In this document: positions 24,918 to 34,924 of the stretch, piece by piece
Numbering within the stretch: the stretch's first letter is position 1
Layout: every line of letters begins with the position of its first letter
Source: Enterococcus sp. MMGLQ5-1
GTDB lineage: Bacteria; Bacillota; Bacilli; Lactobacillales; Streptococcaceae
Assembly: GCF_013155265.1 (NCBI RefSeq)
Contig: NZ_JABJXU010000011.1
Coordinates: 1 to 64,000 of the forward strand
Reading direction: 5' to 3'
Length of the DNA stretch: 64,000 nucleotides
Made by a program: the position numbers and the translations under genes
The notes under the pieces: generated by a model
Databases searched by the model: none
Told to the model about the DNA's origin: nothing
What the model saw: only the letters and a program-made list of their open reading frames with translations

Positions 24918-26831
24918 TTAAGCCTTTTCAATCTCTATTTTTGCAATCTTACCTTGCTCGATATAGACCATAAGAATAGCAATATCTGCTGGGTTAACTC
25001 CTGAGATACGGCTTGCCTGAGCAATGGTTTCAGGTCTGATTTTATTTAATTTTTGTCGAGCTTCAGTTGCCAATGAATCAATCGCATCGTAGTCAATATT
25101 TTCAGGAATTTGCTTTGCTTCCATCCTTTTAAGCTTTTCAACTTTTTCTAAGGCCTTTTTGATATAGCCCTCGTACTTGATTTCAATTTCGATTTGTTCA
25201 ATCATCTTGTCATCAAGGGGCTCTGCTGAAGGACCGATAAATTGAATAAGATCATGATAGCTAACCTCTGGTCGACGTAATAAATCAGCGGCTGTCATGG
25301 CATCCTTCAGTGGCTTATAGCCCATTGCTTCAATTTTTTGATTTGTTATGGCAATTGGCTTTAATTTTTCTTGATTAAGGCGTTTCATTTCATTTTGAAT
25401 TCGGTATTTTTTTATTTCAAAGATTTGATAGCGTTCATCATTTACTAAACCGATGTTACGGCCCATATCAGTCAGGCGAATATCCGCATTATCATGGCGC
25501 AAAATTAAGCGGTATTCAGCACGGCTCGTTAAAAGTCGATAAGGCTCAGTCGTACCTTTTGTCACTAAATCATCAATTAATACGCCGATATAGGCATCAG
25601 AGCGCTTTAAGATGAACTCAGGCTCACCTTTCACCTTGAGGGCAGCATTAATACCAGCGATTAATCCTTGACCTGCCGCTTCTTCATAGCCAGAAGTGCC
25701 ATTAGTTTGCCCAGCTGTGAATAAGCCACTGATTTTTTTGGTTTCAAGGGTTGGTCTTAGCTGGTGCGGCAATACAACATCATATTCAATGGCATAACCA
25801 GTTCGCATTAGCTCTACCTTTTCAAGCCCAGCAATCGAACGTAGGAGGCTGACTTGGACGTCTTCTGGGAGACTTGTTGACAAGCCTTGAACGTAGACCT
25901 CTTCTGTATGCCGACCTTCAGGCTCTAAAAAGAGCTGATGTCTTTCCTTGTCGGAAAAACGAACAATTTTATCTTCAATCGAGGGGCAGTAGCGTGCGCC
26001 GACACCTTCAACGATACCGGTAAACATTGGTGCTCGATGGAGGTTTGCTTTAATGATTTCGTGACTGCTTTGGTTAGTATACGTAAGCCAACAAGGTACT
26101 TGGTCCTTTAGATAATCGCTATCCTTAGATAAAAAGCTAAAATGATTTGGCTTTTCGTCGCCGGGTTGTATTTCGGTTTTTGTGTAATCAATGCTACTCG
26201 ACTTGACACGGGGTGGTGTACCGGTTTTAAATCGTGCAATTTCGAGACCATGCTGCTTTAAATTATCGGCTAAGCCAATTGATGGCTGTGAGTTATTAGG
26301 TCCAGAGGAATATTTTAATTCTCCGATAATAATTTCGCCACGTAATGCAGTACCCGCAGTAATGACAACTGATTTAGCTTGATAAATTGCGCCAGTTGCT
26401 GTTTCAACACCGCAGACCTTATCTGCTTCAACCAGGATTTTTTCCGCAAGCCCTTGACGTAAGGTTAAATTAGCCTGCTGCTCAATAGTATGCTTCATTG
26501 TATCTGCGTAATAATGCTTATCTGCCTGAGCTCTGAGCGCACGAACCGCTGGCCCTTTACCGGTATTTAGCATTCGCATTTGAATATAGGTTTTATCAAT
26601 GTTTCTGCCCATTTCGCCACCAAGAGCATCAATTTCACGAACAACAACGCCTTTGGTGGGACCGCCAACAGACGGGTTGCAAGGCATAAAGGCAACCATG
26701 TCCAAATTAATAGTTAATAGTAGCGTTTTTACACCTAATCTGGCGCTCGCCAAGGCTGCTTCACTCCCTGCGTGCCCGGCACCGATTACGATTACATCAT
26801 ATTTATCAGCTTGATAAGTTGTGACCATCAT
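24918..26831 (-). CDS. mnmG: tRNA uridine-34 carboxymethylaminomethyl enzyme MnmG
   Basis: About 637 residues. An FAD-dependent enzyme that with MnmE installs cmnm5 on wobble uridine of certain tRNAs. The dinucleotide-binding [12 protein letters not shown] is near residue 14; conserved [32 protein letters not shown] and [21 protein letters not shown] follow. I start at ATG 26831 with GAGGAG upstream; the seven-codon extension to 26852 includes that site. It is divergent from gdpP and transcribed alone here. Confidence 0.97.
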   Translation of the reverse strand: MMVTTYQADKYDVIVIGAGHAGSEAALASARLGVKTLLLTINLDMVAFMPCNPSVGGPTKGVVVREIDALGGEMGRNIDKTYIQMRMLNTGKGPAVRALRAQADKHYYADTMKHTIEQQANLTLRQGLAEKILVEADKVCGVETATGAIYQAKSVVITAGTALRGEIIIGELKYSSGPNNSQPSIGLADNLKQHGLEIARFKTGTPPRVKSSSIDYTKTEIQPGDEKPNHFSFLSKDSDYLKDQVPCWLTYTNQSSHEIIKANLHRAPMFTGIVEGVGARYCPSIEDKIVRFSDKERHQLFLEPEGRHTEEVYVQGLSTSLPEDVQVSLLRSIAGLEKVELMRTGYAIEYDVVLPHQLRPTLETKKISGLFTAGQTNGTSGYEEAAGQGLIAGINAALKVKGEPEFILKRSDAYIGVLIDDLVTKGTTEPYRLLTSRAEYRLILRHDNADIRLTDMGRNIGLVNDERYQIFEIKKYRIQNEMKRLNQEKLKPIAITNQKIEAMGYKPLKDAMTAADLLRRPEVSYHDLIQFIGPSAEPLDDKMIEQIEIEIKYEGYIKKALEKVEKLKRMEAKQIPENIDYDAIDSLATEARQKLNKIRPETIAQASRISGVNPADIAILMVYIEQGKIAKIEIEKA

Positions 26832-27020
26832 TTCTCCTCTATTAGTATTCAAACATCAAAAAAAGCGCAAAATCCCCCTGAATGAATTCAGAGAAACAAG
26901 CACTTTCACTACTTGATAAGTATAAATCAACAAAAATATTTTAGCATACTATAAAAAAAAATCAATTACTTTTGGTTAATAGTAAAGGAAAAATAAATTT
27001 GAAAGCGGTCTCCGATTTTT

Positions 27021-27044
27021 TAATATAGCTAGTTGTGTTATAAT
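27021..27044 (+). promoter_or_regulatory. gdpP promoter, extended -10
   Basis: TGTTATAAT (27036-27044) is an extended -10 sequence, 28 bp before the gdpP start. The -35 region is T-rich and weak. Confidence 0.6.
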
Positions 27045-27071
27045 GTAAAAATAAAATGTTGAGGAGGCGTC

Positions 27072-29051
27072 ATGAAAAAAAGTGAATTTTCAAAAAATCA
27101 AGTGATTTTGTTATTCATTCTCACTTTTATTATTGAATGTTTCGGTATTTGGTTTTTACCGAGTAATTTGTGGCGGATTTTTTGGTTTTTTCTCCTAAGT
27201 TTAGCAATGGCATATGTTGCCTTTAGAGTTTATAAAGAATTAGTTTTAGAAAAAGACGAAGTGATTAATTACACTAATCAACATGCGCAGGAGGCAATGA
27301 AGGATGTTTTAGAAACATTGCCGGCTGGTATTGTACGCTATGATCGAGAAACAAAAGATATTATTTGGATGAATCCATATACGATTTTGGCTTATTCAGA
27401 CACAGATGGTCAAATGACTAAAGCGGATGTTGAGATGATTTTTCAGCTGATTGAAGATGGACAGTCTATTATTACAATTGGTGATAAGCAATATTATTTT
27501 TATGTTCACGAGCAGGAAGGTTTAATTTATTTTTTAGATGTTTCTGGCGAGCAAAGAATCAAGCAAGAAATGTCTATGCGTCAATCAGTTATCGGCATTA
27601 TTCAAATTGATAATTATGATGACGGTACTGAAAAAATGGATGAAAAAGAAATTTCAGTCATGAATAGCAAAATTACTTCAATAATTAGTGACTGGGCGAG
27701 AGAAAATAAAATGTTTTACCGTAAGATTTCGGCAGAAAAATTTTTCTTTTTTTCACAGTATCGTTCGTTAGAAAAAATGATGAATGAAAAATTTCCGATT
27801 TTGGAAGAATTTAAAACGATGGCTAAGGAATCAGAAACACCTTTTACCCTATCAATTGGTATCTCATATGGTATTGGTAATACAGCCAATACAGGCGACG
27901 TTGCAATTAATAATTTGGATGTTGCACTTGTTCGTGGTGGAGATCAGGTTGTTGTCAAAGAGGATACTGAAAGTGCCAAACCGATTTACTTTGGCGGTAA
28001 GACTGCTTCAGTTGTTAAGCGTACTCGGGTGAGAACTAGGGCAATGGCAACAGCGTTAAAAGGTATTATGCAAGAAAGTGACCAAATTTTTGTCATGGGT
28101 CATAAGATGATGGATATGGATGCTTTTGGATCAGCAATTGGTGTTGCATATTTGGGCCGAAATCTTGGGAAGCCTGCTTATGTCATTTATGATGAAAATC
28201 AGGAATTGAAGGATGTAGGTCGTGCCAAAGCGCTCTTGAATGATTCACCACAAATTTTTGATAGCTTGATTTCACCTGAGATGGCCAATCAAAAAATTAC
28301 TGAAAATAGTTTGCTTGTGATGGTTGATCATTCCAAACCAAGCTTGACTTTAAATGAAAAAGTTTTTCAGGCTTTTAGTAAGGTTGTGATAATTGATCAT
28401 CATCGTCGTGGGGATGAATTTCCAAAAAATCCGTTACTGAGCTATATTGAAAGCGGCGCAAGTAGCGCCTCTGAGCTAGTAACAGAGCTGATTCAATTTC
28501 AATCACGAAGCGAATTGCGACTTAGTCGCTTAGAAAGTACGATTTTACTTGCCGGGATTATCGTAGATACTAAGAATTTTATGGTCAGAGCGACTTCAAG
28601 AACCTTCGATGTCGCAAGCTTTTTAAAATCAATGGGTGCAGATACTAATCAGGTACAAAATTTGCTGGCTAATGATTTAGATAATTTCTTAGAAATTAAT
28701 CAATTGATTAGTGCAGCCAAATTCATTAGACCAGATACAGTAGTTTCCTGTGGCGAGGATAGTAAAATTTATAACTCTGTGACGACTGCCAAAGCTGCTG
28801 ACACGTTATTGTCTATGTCAGGTATTAATGCTTCCTTTGTGATTACACGTCGTGATCAAAATACTGTGGGAATTTCCGCAAGGAGTCAGGGCTCAATTAA
28901 TGTTCAATTGATCATGGAAGCAATCGGTGGTGGTGGTCACTTTAATAATGCAGCTGTTCAATGCTCAGATCAGACTGTCGAGGCGGTTAAAAATCAATTA
29001 GAAGAAATTATTGAGGATAAGGCAATTGAAATATATGGAAATGAGGATTAA
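27072..29051 (+). CDS. gdpP: Cyclic di-AMP phosphodiesterase GdpP
   Basis: A 659-residue membrane enzyme hydrolysing c-di-AMP. It has two N-terminal membrane helices (about 10-60), a PAS-like domain, a degenerate GGDEF domain (about 170-300) and the DHH/DHHA1 phosphodiesterase module, with GHKMMDMDAFGSAIG, DHH at 442-444 and GGGGHFNNAAVQ near the end. Loss of GdpP affects beta-lactam tolerance and osmoregulation in related bacteria. GAGGAGG precedes ATG. rplI follows 6 bp downstream, the usual pairing. Confidence 0.97.
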   Translation: MKKSEFSKNQVILLFILTFIIECFGIWFLPSNLWRIFWFFLLSLAMAYVAFRVYKELVLEKDEVINYTNQHAQEAMKDVLETLPAGIVRYDRETKDIIWMNPYTILAYSDTDGQMTKADVEMIFQLIEDGQSIITIGDKQYYFYVHEQEGLIYFLDVSGEQRIKQEMSMRQSVIGIIQIDNYDDGTEKMDEKEISVMNSKITSIISDWARENKMFYRKISAEKFFFFSQYRSLEKMMNEKFPILEEFKTMAKESETPFTLSIGISYGIGNTANTGDVAINNLDVALVRGGDQVVVKEDTESAKPIYFGGKTASVVKRTRVRTRAMATALKGIMQESDQIFVMGHKMMDMDAFGSAIGVAYLGRNLGKPAYVIYDENQELKDVGRAKALLNDSPQIFDSLISPEMANQKITENSLLVMVDHSKPSLTLNEKVFQAFSKVVIIDHHRRGDEFPKNPLLSYIESGASSASELVTELIQFQSRSELRLSRLESTILLAGIIVDTKNFMVRATSRTFDVASFLKSMGADTNQVQNLLANDLDNFLEINQLISAAKFIRPDTVVSCGEDSKIYNSVTTAKAADTLLSMSGINASFVITRRDQNTVGISARSQGSINVQLIMEAIGGGGHFNNAAVQCSDQTVEAVKNQLEEIIEDKAIEIYGNED

Positions 29052-29057
29052 ATCATT

Positions 29058-29510
29058 ATGAAAGTAATTTTTTTACAGGATGTTAAAGGAAAAGGCAAAA
29101 GAGGGGAAGTTAAAGAGGTACCGACTGGCTATGCGAATAATTTTTTATTAAAAAAAAATCTAGCTAAAGAAGCGACAGCTCAAGCGATGAGTGAGCTAAA
29201 GGGTCAGAAAAAGGCACAGGATAAAATAGAAGCTGAAAATCTAGCGGAAGCTAAGCAGCTAAAAGCTGAGCTTGAAAAAGAAACAACCAAAGTAGAAATC
29301 AAGGGTAAAATTGGCAAGGATGGTCGACTATTCGGTTCAATCCCCTCCAAAAAAATTGTTGAGGCTTTAAAAAGTCAATTTGATTTAACGGTTGATAAGC
29401 ATAAAATTGATCTGCCGAGTCCGATTAAAACATTGGGAGTTACTAAGGTATCCGTTAAATTACATAAAGACGTTACTGCAACGATTAAAGTTCATGTTGT
29501 TGCAGAATAA
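29058..29510 (+). CDS. rplI: 50S ribosomal protein L9
   Basis: A 150-residue protein, normal length. The N-terminal domain is [21 protein letters not shown] followed by GYANNFLL, then the long connecting helix and the C-terminal domain with [13 protein letters not shown]. It is co-transcribed with gdpP. In streptococci and many other Firmicutes dnaB/dnaC follows next; here a riboswitch and an ATPase gene follow instead. Confidence 0.98.
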   Translation: MKVIFLQDVKGKGKRGEVKEVPTGYANNFLLKKNLAKEATAQAMSELKGQKKAQDKIEAENLAEAKQLKAELEKETTKVEIKGKIGKDGRLFGSIPSKKIVEALKSQFDLTVDKHKIDLPSPIKTLGVTKVSVKLHKDVTATIKVHVVAE

Positions 29511-29550
29511 TTCTTGTTTAAATTATTAATATTTGATATATTTTATTAGG

Positions 29551-29693
29551 TATCAGCCATAAGGGAGTAACTGGCAGGGCCAAGGGAAAAGAACTTCTTC
29601 TTTGGTTAGCTGTGATAATGCCGTCAACACGATTATATCCGGTGTTATCTTAAATGGTGAGACTTGTGTAGATTATCTACCAAGTCTATTTTT
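29551..29693 (+). ncRNA. yybP-ykoY manganese riboswitch with terminator
   Basis: The leader has the yybP-ykoY conserved blocks in order: AAGGGAGTA (29561-29569), TTTGGTTAGC then GTGATAATGCCGTCAACACG (about 29601-29631), and CCGGTGTTATC (29639-29649). A closing stem joins TCAGCCAT to ATGGTGA. The expression platform is a terminator at 29661-29693, GACTTG-GTAGAT / ATCTAC-CAAGTC then TATTTTT. This RNA class binds Mn2+ and turns on Mn2+ exporters; the ATPase gene starts 44 bases later. Confidence 0.9.
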
Positions 29694-29736
29694 ATCTCTG
29701 TATAAAAATGGACTATATTCATTTTAGGAGGAAATA

Positions 29737-32523
29737 ATGTCAGAATTAGAGCGTAAGGCGCAATTAAAAGAAGCGTTTTATACCCAAGAGACAACAGAGG
29801 TATTAAAAGCACTTGAAACTTCAAGAAAGGGCTTAACCTCAAACGAAGTTAAGCAGCGTTTGGAAACATATGGTCCTAATGCGCTTGATGAAGGTAAAAC
29901 GAAATCATTGTTTGTTAAATTTTTAGAGCAATTTAAGGATTTAATGATTATTATTTTATTAATCGCAGCTGCTCTGTCAGTAATTACCAGTGGTGGAGAG
30001 GATATTAGCGATGCAATTATTATTCTCGCAGTTGTTTTAATTAATGCCATTTTTGGTGTCATGCAGGAAAATAAGGCTGAGGCAGCGATTGAAGCTTTAA
30101 AATCAATGTCATCACCAGCTGCTAGAGTACATCGTGATGGTCATACTGAGGAGGTCAAATCAACCGATTTGGTACCCGGGGACATCGTTTCTTTAGAAGC
30201 AGGTGATGTTGTACCGGCGGATATGCGTTTATTAGAAATTAACTCTTTAAAAATTGAAGAGGCAGCTTTAACAGGCGAGTCTGTGCCAGTTGAAAAAGAA
30301 TTAATTGTGCTGGATGACTCGGAAACACCGATTGGTGATCGTTTGAATATGGCATATCAAAATTCTAATGTCACCTATGGTCGTGGCTTAGGTGTTGTTA
30401 CTAACACTGGTATGTCAACAGAGGTTGGTAAAATTGCCAGTATGATTGCTCAGGCTGATGAAACTGAAACGCCTTTGAAACGCAATTTAAATCGCTTGTC
30501 TAAAGTATTAACCTATGCCATTTTAGTGATTGCTGCTGTTACCTTTGGTGTTCATTTACTTCGTGGTGGTCAACCCTTAGAAGGCTTAATGACTTCAGTT
30601 GCTTTAGCGGTTGCAGCGATTCCAGAGGGCTTGCCAGCGATTGTAACGATTGTTTTAGCCTTAGGTACTCAGGTTTTAGCTAAACGTAATTCAATTGTTC
30701 GTAAACTGCCAGCAGTTGAAACCTTGGGCTCAACTGAAATTATCGCTTCTGATAAAACTGGAACGTTGACGATGAATCAAATGACTGTTGAGAAGGTTTA
30801 CTCTAATGGTCAATTATTTGCCGCAACAGAAGAAATTTCAGCGGATGACATGACTCTAAAGGTGATGAATTTTGCTAATGATACTAAAATTGCCCAAGAT
30901 GGTAAACTAATTGGTGATCCGACCGAAACTGCGCTTGTTCAGTATGGGATTGAGCATAATTATATTGTTAAAGATGAGCTAGTTGAGGAACCACGTATCT
31001 TAGAATTACCTTTTGATTCAGATCGTAAGCTAATGTCAACGATTCATAAACTTGCTGATGGTCAATATTTAGTTGCGACTAAGGGTGCACCAGATCAATT
31101 AATTGCGCGTTCTACAACGGTCTTAGAAAATAATCAAACAGCTGTTTTAGATTCGGCGAAGCGTGATGAATTATTAGCTTTAAATACTAGTTTGGCAAAG
31201 CAAGCACTACGCGTTTTGGCGATGGCATATAAAATCATTGATCATGCGCCTTCTGCTGAAGAACTGACATCAGAAAATATTGAAGCAGATTTAGTTTTTG
31301 CAGGTTTAGTAGGGATGATTGATCCTGAACGTAAGGAAGCTGGTGAGGCTGTACGTGTTGCTAAAGAAGCAGGTATTCGCCCAATTATGATTACAGGTGA
31401 CCATCAGGATACTGCTGAAGCAATTGCGGTTCGTCTTGGTATTTTAGAAAAAGATCATGCTGGGGATGCAGTCTTAACGGGTGCACAGCTAAACGCAATG
31501 AGTGATGAAGAATTTGCTAAGAAAGTTAGTCATTATTCTGTTTACGCTCGTGTTTCGCCAGAGCATAAGGTGCGAATTGTTAAGGCATGGCAAACTGAAG
31601 GTAAGGTTGTTGCCATGACAGGTGATGGCGTGAATGATGCGCCTGCTTTAAAGCAAGCTGATATTGGTATTGGAATGGGAATTACTGGTACTGAGGTATC
31701 TAAAGGGGCATCTGACATGGTGCTTGCTGACGATAATTTTGCGACAATCATTGTGGCGGTTGAGGAAGGTCGTAAGGTCTTTTCAAATATTCAAAAAACG
31801 ATACAATATTTGCTCTCTGCTAATATGGCTGAAGTGTTGACAATTTTCTTAGCAACTTTATTTGGATGGGATGTTTTACTGCCAGTCCATTTATTGTGGA
31901 TTAACCTAGTAACAGATACCTTCCCAGCGATTGCGCTTGGTGTAGAGCCAGCTGAGCCGGGAGTAATGAATCAAAAGCCTCGTGGTCGTAAGGCAAGCTT
32001 CTTTTCTGGTGGCGTTTTAGGCTCTATAATTTATCAAGGCTTGCTGCAAGGCGGCTTGACGCTTGGTGTATACGGCTTAGCACTATTGAAGCCAGCACAT
32101 ACAATTGCTAATACAACACAAGCACAAGCAACAAAATTAATGGGAACAATCGGCGGAGAAATTTCAGATTCGCTTGCGACACATTCGGATATGATTAGTG
32201 AATTACAGCATGCGGATGCCTTAACAATGGCGTTTGCAACCTTAGGCTTGATTCAATTATTCCATGCCTTTAATGTGAAATCAGTTTATCAATCGATTTT
32301 CACTGTTGGTCCTTTTAGGTCTAAGACTTTTAACCTTTCAATTATTGTTTCGTTTATCTTATTGATGGCAACGATTGTTGTACCAGGCTTTAATAGTATT
32401 TTCCATGTCTCGCATCTTAATATAACGCAATGGACAATTGTAATTGTCGGTTCCTTCTCAATGATTATTATTGTAGAAATTATTAAGCTAATAGAGCGTA
32501 GTCTCGGTTTGGATAAAAAATAA
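29737..32523 (+). CDS. P-type cation ATPase, likely manganese exporter
   Basis: A 928-residue P2A-type ATPase. The phosphorylation site is D339 in DKTGTLTMNQM, TM4 carries PEGLPAIVTIVLALG, the actuator has LTGESVPVEK and the hinge TGDGVNDAPALKQADIG. By sequence it belongs to the calcium-ATPase class (like L. lactis YoaB). The yybP-ykoY riboswitch in its leader argues for Mn2+ (perhaps also Ca2+) efflux under manganese excess. AGGAGG lies 6 bases before ATG. Transport direction and ion are inferred. Confidence 0.93.
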   Translation: MSELERKAQLKEAFYTQETTEVLKALETSRKGLTSNEVKQRLETYGPNALDEGKTKSLFVKFLEQFKDLMIIILLIAAALSVITSGGEDISDAIIILAVVLINAIFGVMQENKAEAAIEALKSMSSPAARVHRDGHTEEVKSTDLVPGDIVSLEAGDVVPADMRLLEINSLKIEEAALTGESVPVEKELIVLDDSETPIGDRLNMAYQNSNVTYGRGLGVVTNTGMSTEVGKIASMIAQADETETPLKRNLNRLSKVLTYAILVIAAVTFGVHLLRGGQPLEGLMTSVALAVAAIPEGLPAIVTIVLALGTQVLAKRNSIVRKLPAVETLGSTEIIASDKTGTLTMNQMTVEKVYSNGQLFAATEEISADDMTLKVMNFANDTKIAQDGKLIGDPTETALVQYGIEHNYIVKDELVEEPRILELPFDSDRKLMSTIHKLADGQYLVATKGAPDQLIARSTTVLENNQTAVLDSAKRDELLALNTSLAKQALRVLAMAYKIIDHAPSAEELTSENIEADLVFAGLVGMIDPERKEAGEAVRVAKEAGIRPIMITGDHQDTAEAIAVRLGILEKDHAGDAVLTGAQLNAMSDEEFAKKVSHYSVYARVSPEHKVRIVKAWQTEGKVVAMTGDGVNDAPALKQADIGIGMGITGTEVSKGASDMVLADDNFATIIVAVEEGRKVFSNIQKTIQYLLSANMAEVLTIFLATLFGWDVLLPVHLLWINLVTDTFPAIALGVEPAEPGVMNQKPRGRKASFFSGGVLGSIIYQGLLQGGLTLGVYGLALLKPAHTIANTTQAQATKLMGTIGGEISDSLATHSDMISELQHADALTMAFATLGLIQLFHAFNVKSVYQSIFTVGPFRSKTFNLSIIVSFILLMATIVVPGFNSIFHVSHLNITQWTIVIVGSFSMIIIVEIIKLIERSLGLDKK

Positions 32524-32548
32524 GTTTTATAAAAATTTAATAATTTTT

Positions 32549-32579
32549 TAGGCTGGGATAATCTCCCAGCCTAGTTTAT
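32549..32579 (+). terminator. Terminator after the ATPase gene
   Basis: A 10-bp stem TAGGCTGGGA / TCCCAGCCTA with loop TAATC, followed by GTTTAT. The T run is weak, but the stem is strong. Confidence 0.7.
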
Positions 32580-32628
32580 ATCATATTTATAAAATTAGGG
32601 TAAATTTTTATATTTCTTTTGAAAACAT

Positions 32629-32656
32629 TTGCAATTAATCAAACTTACTATATAAT
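32629..32656 (+). promoter_or_regulatory. mltG-greA promoter
   Basis: TTGCAA (32629-32634) and TATAAT (32651-32656) are separated by 16 bp, about 100 bp before the mltG start. Confidence 0.6.
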
Positions 32657-32757
32657 GGTAAAAGTTGAAATGTAGAATAATTACTACTTATTGTTGCATA
32701 TTATATAAAGCATTATTATTATTTGGCTTTGCTTTAGAGAGAAGAAAGGAGATTCCT

Positions 32758-34212
32758 TTGACGAATAGACAATCAGATGAATCTTTTAAAGAACAGATGC
32801 TTAAGAAATTAGCCCAAAGTCAAGAAAGCCATTACCATGAGGCTTCATCTATGGATGCTGCTGATTCTGATGCGCACTCTGACGATAAAATTAGTAAATC
32901 AGCAGATTTTAAAAGCACCGATCAAAATCCTGACCATTCAGGCAATTTAACTAGACGCAGTCAGAATTCGGTAAAGGCAAATCAAGCTACTGTAAAAGTT
33001 GATGACTTTGCTGGTGATTCGGATGAAAAAGGAGCTGAAACGACAATCAGAGCTAATAATAAAAAAGCTAAAAAGCAGGTGAAGAATCAAAAAACTCGCA
33101 AGAAGCGTGAAGATAGAATGGTTCGTCAGATAACCTTTGCAGTTATCATTGCTTTAATTGCCTTAATGTCATTAGGTGGCTATTTAGTTTATGATCATAT
33201 TAGTACCGCTGTCCAGCCTTTAAATACTAAAGATAATCAGCAGATTACGGTTGATATCCCAATTGGTTCATCGAATAAAGAAATTGGAAACATTTTAGAA
33301 AAGAAAAAAATTATTCGTAGCGGTATGATTTTTAATTACTATACAAAATTTCATAATTTAGCTGGTTTTAAAGGCGGCTACTATAATTTCTCGCCTAATC
33401 AAACAATTGACGAGATTGCAGCAGCTTTGCAGGAGGGTGGTAGTGAAGAGCCACAAGCCGCGGTTGCTGGTAAAATATTAATTCCAGAGGGTTATACGAT
33501 TGACCAGATTGCCGAGGCCGTTACAATTAATGTTAACGAAAAGAGTAAGCCGAAGTCTAAGTTTACCTCGGAGGCATTTAAACAGGTTATTACGAATCAA
33601 GATTTTATTAATAGTATGGTTCAAAAATATCCTGACTTACTAACAAGCGCTTCTCAAGCGACAGATGTTCGTTATGTACTGGAAGGCTATTTATTCCCGG
33701 CAACCTATGATTATGCCAAGGCAACAACAGTTCAAGAGCTTGTTGAGCAAATGATTTCAACCACTAATGATAAGCTAGAGCCTTATTATTCGACGATTCA
33801 AGAAAAAGGCTACACAGTCCAAGAGGTGCTGACCTTGGCCTCGCTAGTTGAAAAAGAGGGTGTCAAAACAGAGGACCGTCGAAAAATTGCTCAGGTATTC
33901 TTAAATCGCTTAGCGGCTGATATGCCGATTCAATCGGATATTTCAGTCTTGTATGCCCTGAATGAACATAAAGAATTGCTTTCAATTGATGATACAAAGG
34001 TAGATTCGCCTTATAATTTGTATTTGAATACAGGTTTTGGACCAGGACCATTTAATAGTCCGAGTCTAGAATCAATTCAGGCTGTTTTAACGCCTGAGGC
34101 GACAGATGATTTATATTTTGTGGCGGATACAAAAACGGGTGAGGTTTATTTTGCTAAGACATACGATGAGCATTTAGCTTTGGTTGAAAAGTATGTTAAT
34201 AATCAAGAATAA
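32758..34212 (+). CDS. mltG: Endolytic transglycosylase MltG (YceG-like)
   Basis: A 484-residue membrane enzyme that cuts nascent glycan strands to set their length. A long charged cytoplasmic region (1-120, rich in Lys, Asp, Ser) precedes one membrane helix (about 125-147) and the extracellular LysM-like and YceG domains. LEGYLFPATYDY and the catalytic glutamate E365 in LASLVEKEG are clear. I choose TTG 32758, with AAAGGAG 6 bases upstream; the reading frame extends 31 codons further without a ribosome site. greA follows 33 bp later, the order found in streptococci. Confidence 0.93.
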   Translation: MTNRQSDESFKEQMLKKLAQSQESHYHEASSMDAADSDAHSDDKISKSADFKSTDQNPDHSGNLTRRSQNSVKANQATVKVDDFAGDSDEKGAETTIRANNKKAKKQVKNQKTRKKREDRMVRQITFAVIIALIALMSLGGYLVYDHISTAVQPLNTKDNQQITVDIPIGSSNKEIGNILEKKKIIRSGMIFNYYTKFHNLAGFKGGYYNFSPNQTIDEIAAALQEGGSEEPQAAVAGKILIPEGYTIDQIAEAVTINVNEKSKPKSKFTSEAFKQVITNQDFINSMVQKYPDLLTSASQATDVRYVLEGYLFPATYDYAKATTVQELVEQMISTTNDKLEPYYSTIQEKGYTVQEVLTLASLVEKEGVKTEDRRKIAQVFLNRLAADMPIQSDISVLYALNEHKELLSIDDTKVDSPYNLYLNTGFGPGPFNSPSLESIQAVLTPEATDDLYFVADTKTGEVYFAKTYDEHLALVEKYVNNQE

Positions 34213-34245
34213 AAAAATATTAATGGATGAATGGAGATAACAAAT

Positions 34246-34722
34246 ATGGCTGATAAAGTCTATCCGATGACCTTAGCGGGTAAAGAAAAATTAGAGGCAG
34301 AGCTAGAACATTTAAAAACTGTAACGCGTGGTGAAATTGTTGAACGGATTAAAATCGCACGTTCGTTTGGTGATTTATCCGAAAATTCAGAGTATGAATC
34401 TGCAAAAGATGAGCAAGCATTTGTTGAAGGTAAGATTCAAACCTTGGAAACGATGATTCGTTTTGCAGAAATTATTGATAATGATTCAGTTGCTGCAGAT
34501 GAAGTTTCACTTGGTAAAGTGGTTACCTTTGTTGAGGATGGCGAAGAAGAGGCTTACACAATTGTTGGCTCTGCCGAAGCAGATCCCTTTGAAGGTAAGA
34601 TTTCAAACGATTCCCCAATTGCTCAGGCCTTATTGGGCAAAAAAGTTGGTGACGATGTCACTGTTGTCACACCTAATGGTGAAATGAATGTTAAAATTAC
34701 CAAGGTCGAATTAGCAAAATAG
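34246..34722 (+). CDS. greA: Transcription elongation factor GreA
   Basis: A 158-residue factor that rescues backtracked RNA polymerase by stimulating transcript cleavage. The coiled-coil N-terminal domain contains [19 protein letters not shown] with the acidic tip residues, and the FKBP-like C-terminal domain ends [14 protein letters not shown]...ITKVE. The start is ATG 34246; the frame-extending ATG at 34231 forms part of the ribosome site region. Confidence 0.97.
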   Translation: MADKVYPMTLAGKEKLEAELEHLKTVTRGEIVERIKIARSFGDLSENSEYESAKDEQAFVEGKIQTLETMIRFAEIIDNDSVAADEVSLGKVVTFVEDGEEEAYTIVGSAEADPFEGKISNDSPIAQALLGKKVGDDVTVVTPNGEMNVKITKVELAK

Positions 34723-34741
34723 TTAGTTTTACGATAAATAT

Positions 34742-34832
34742 AAAAAGAGCTTAGAATTATGTATCGTTCTTTGAAAGTTAGATTTTTAAGCTAGCTTTTA
34801 GGAGAGATTGCATCATGAACGAGCTCTTTTTT
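34742..34832 (+). terminator. Long-loop hairpin after greA overlapping the lia promoter
   Basis: AAAAAGAGCT (34742-34751) pairs with AGCTCTTTTT (34822-34831) across a 70-nt loop and is followed by TTG. The T tract runs directly into TGTTATAAT, the lia promoter. Confidence 0.55.
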
Positions 34833-34840
34833 GTTATAAT
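34832..34840 (+). promoter_or_regulatory. liaFSR promoter, extended -10
   Basis: TGTTATAAT (34832-34840) is an extended -10 placed 85 bp before liaF. The upstream sequence is occupied by the greA hairpin, so no standard -35 is seen. A LiaR box could not be assigned with confidence. Confidence 0.55.
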
Positions 34841-34924
34841 AGAATCACTTGGTTATTATTGCATCTTAAGTCTGATGATTTAGAGAGTAAACTCATATAA
34901 AATGTAGAATGGAGGCGATTAGTC

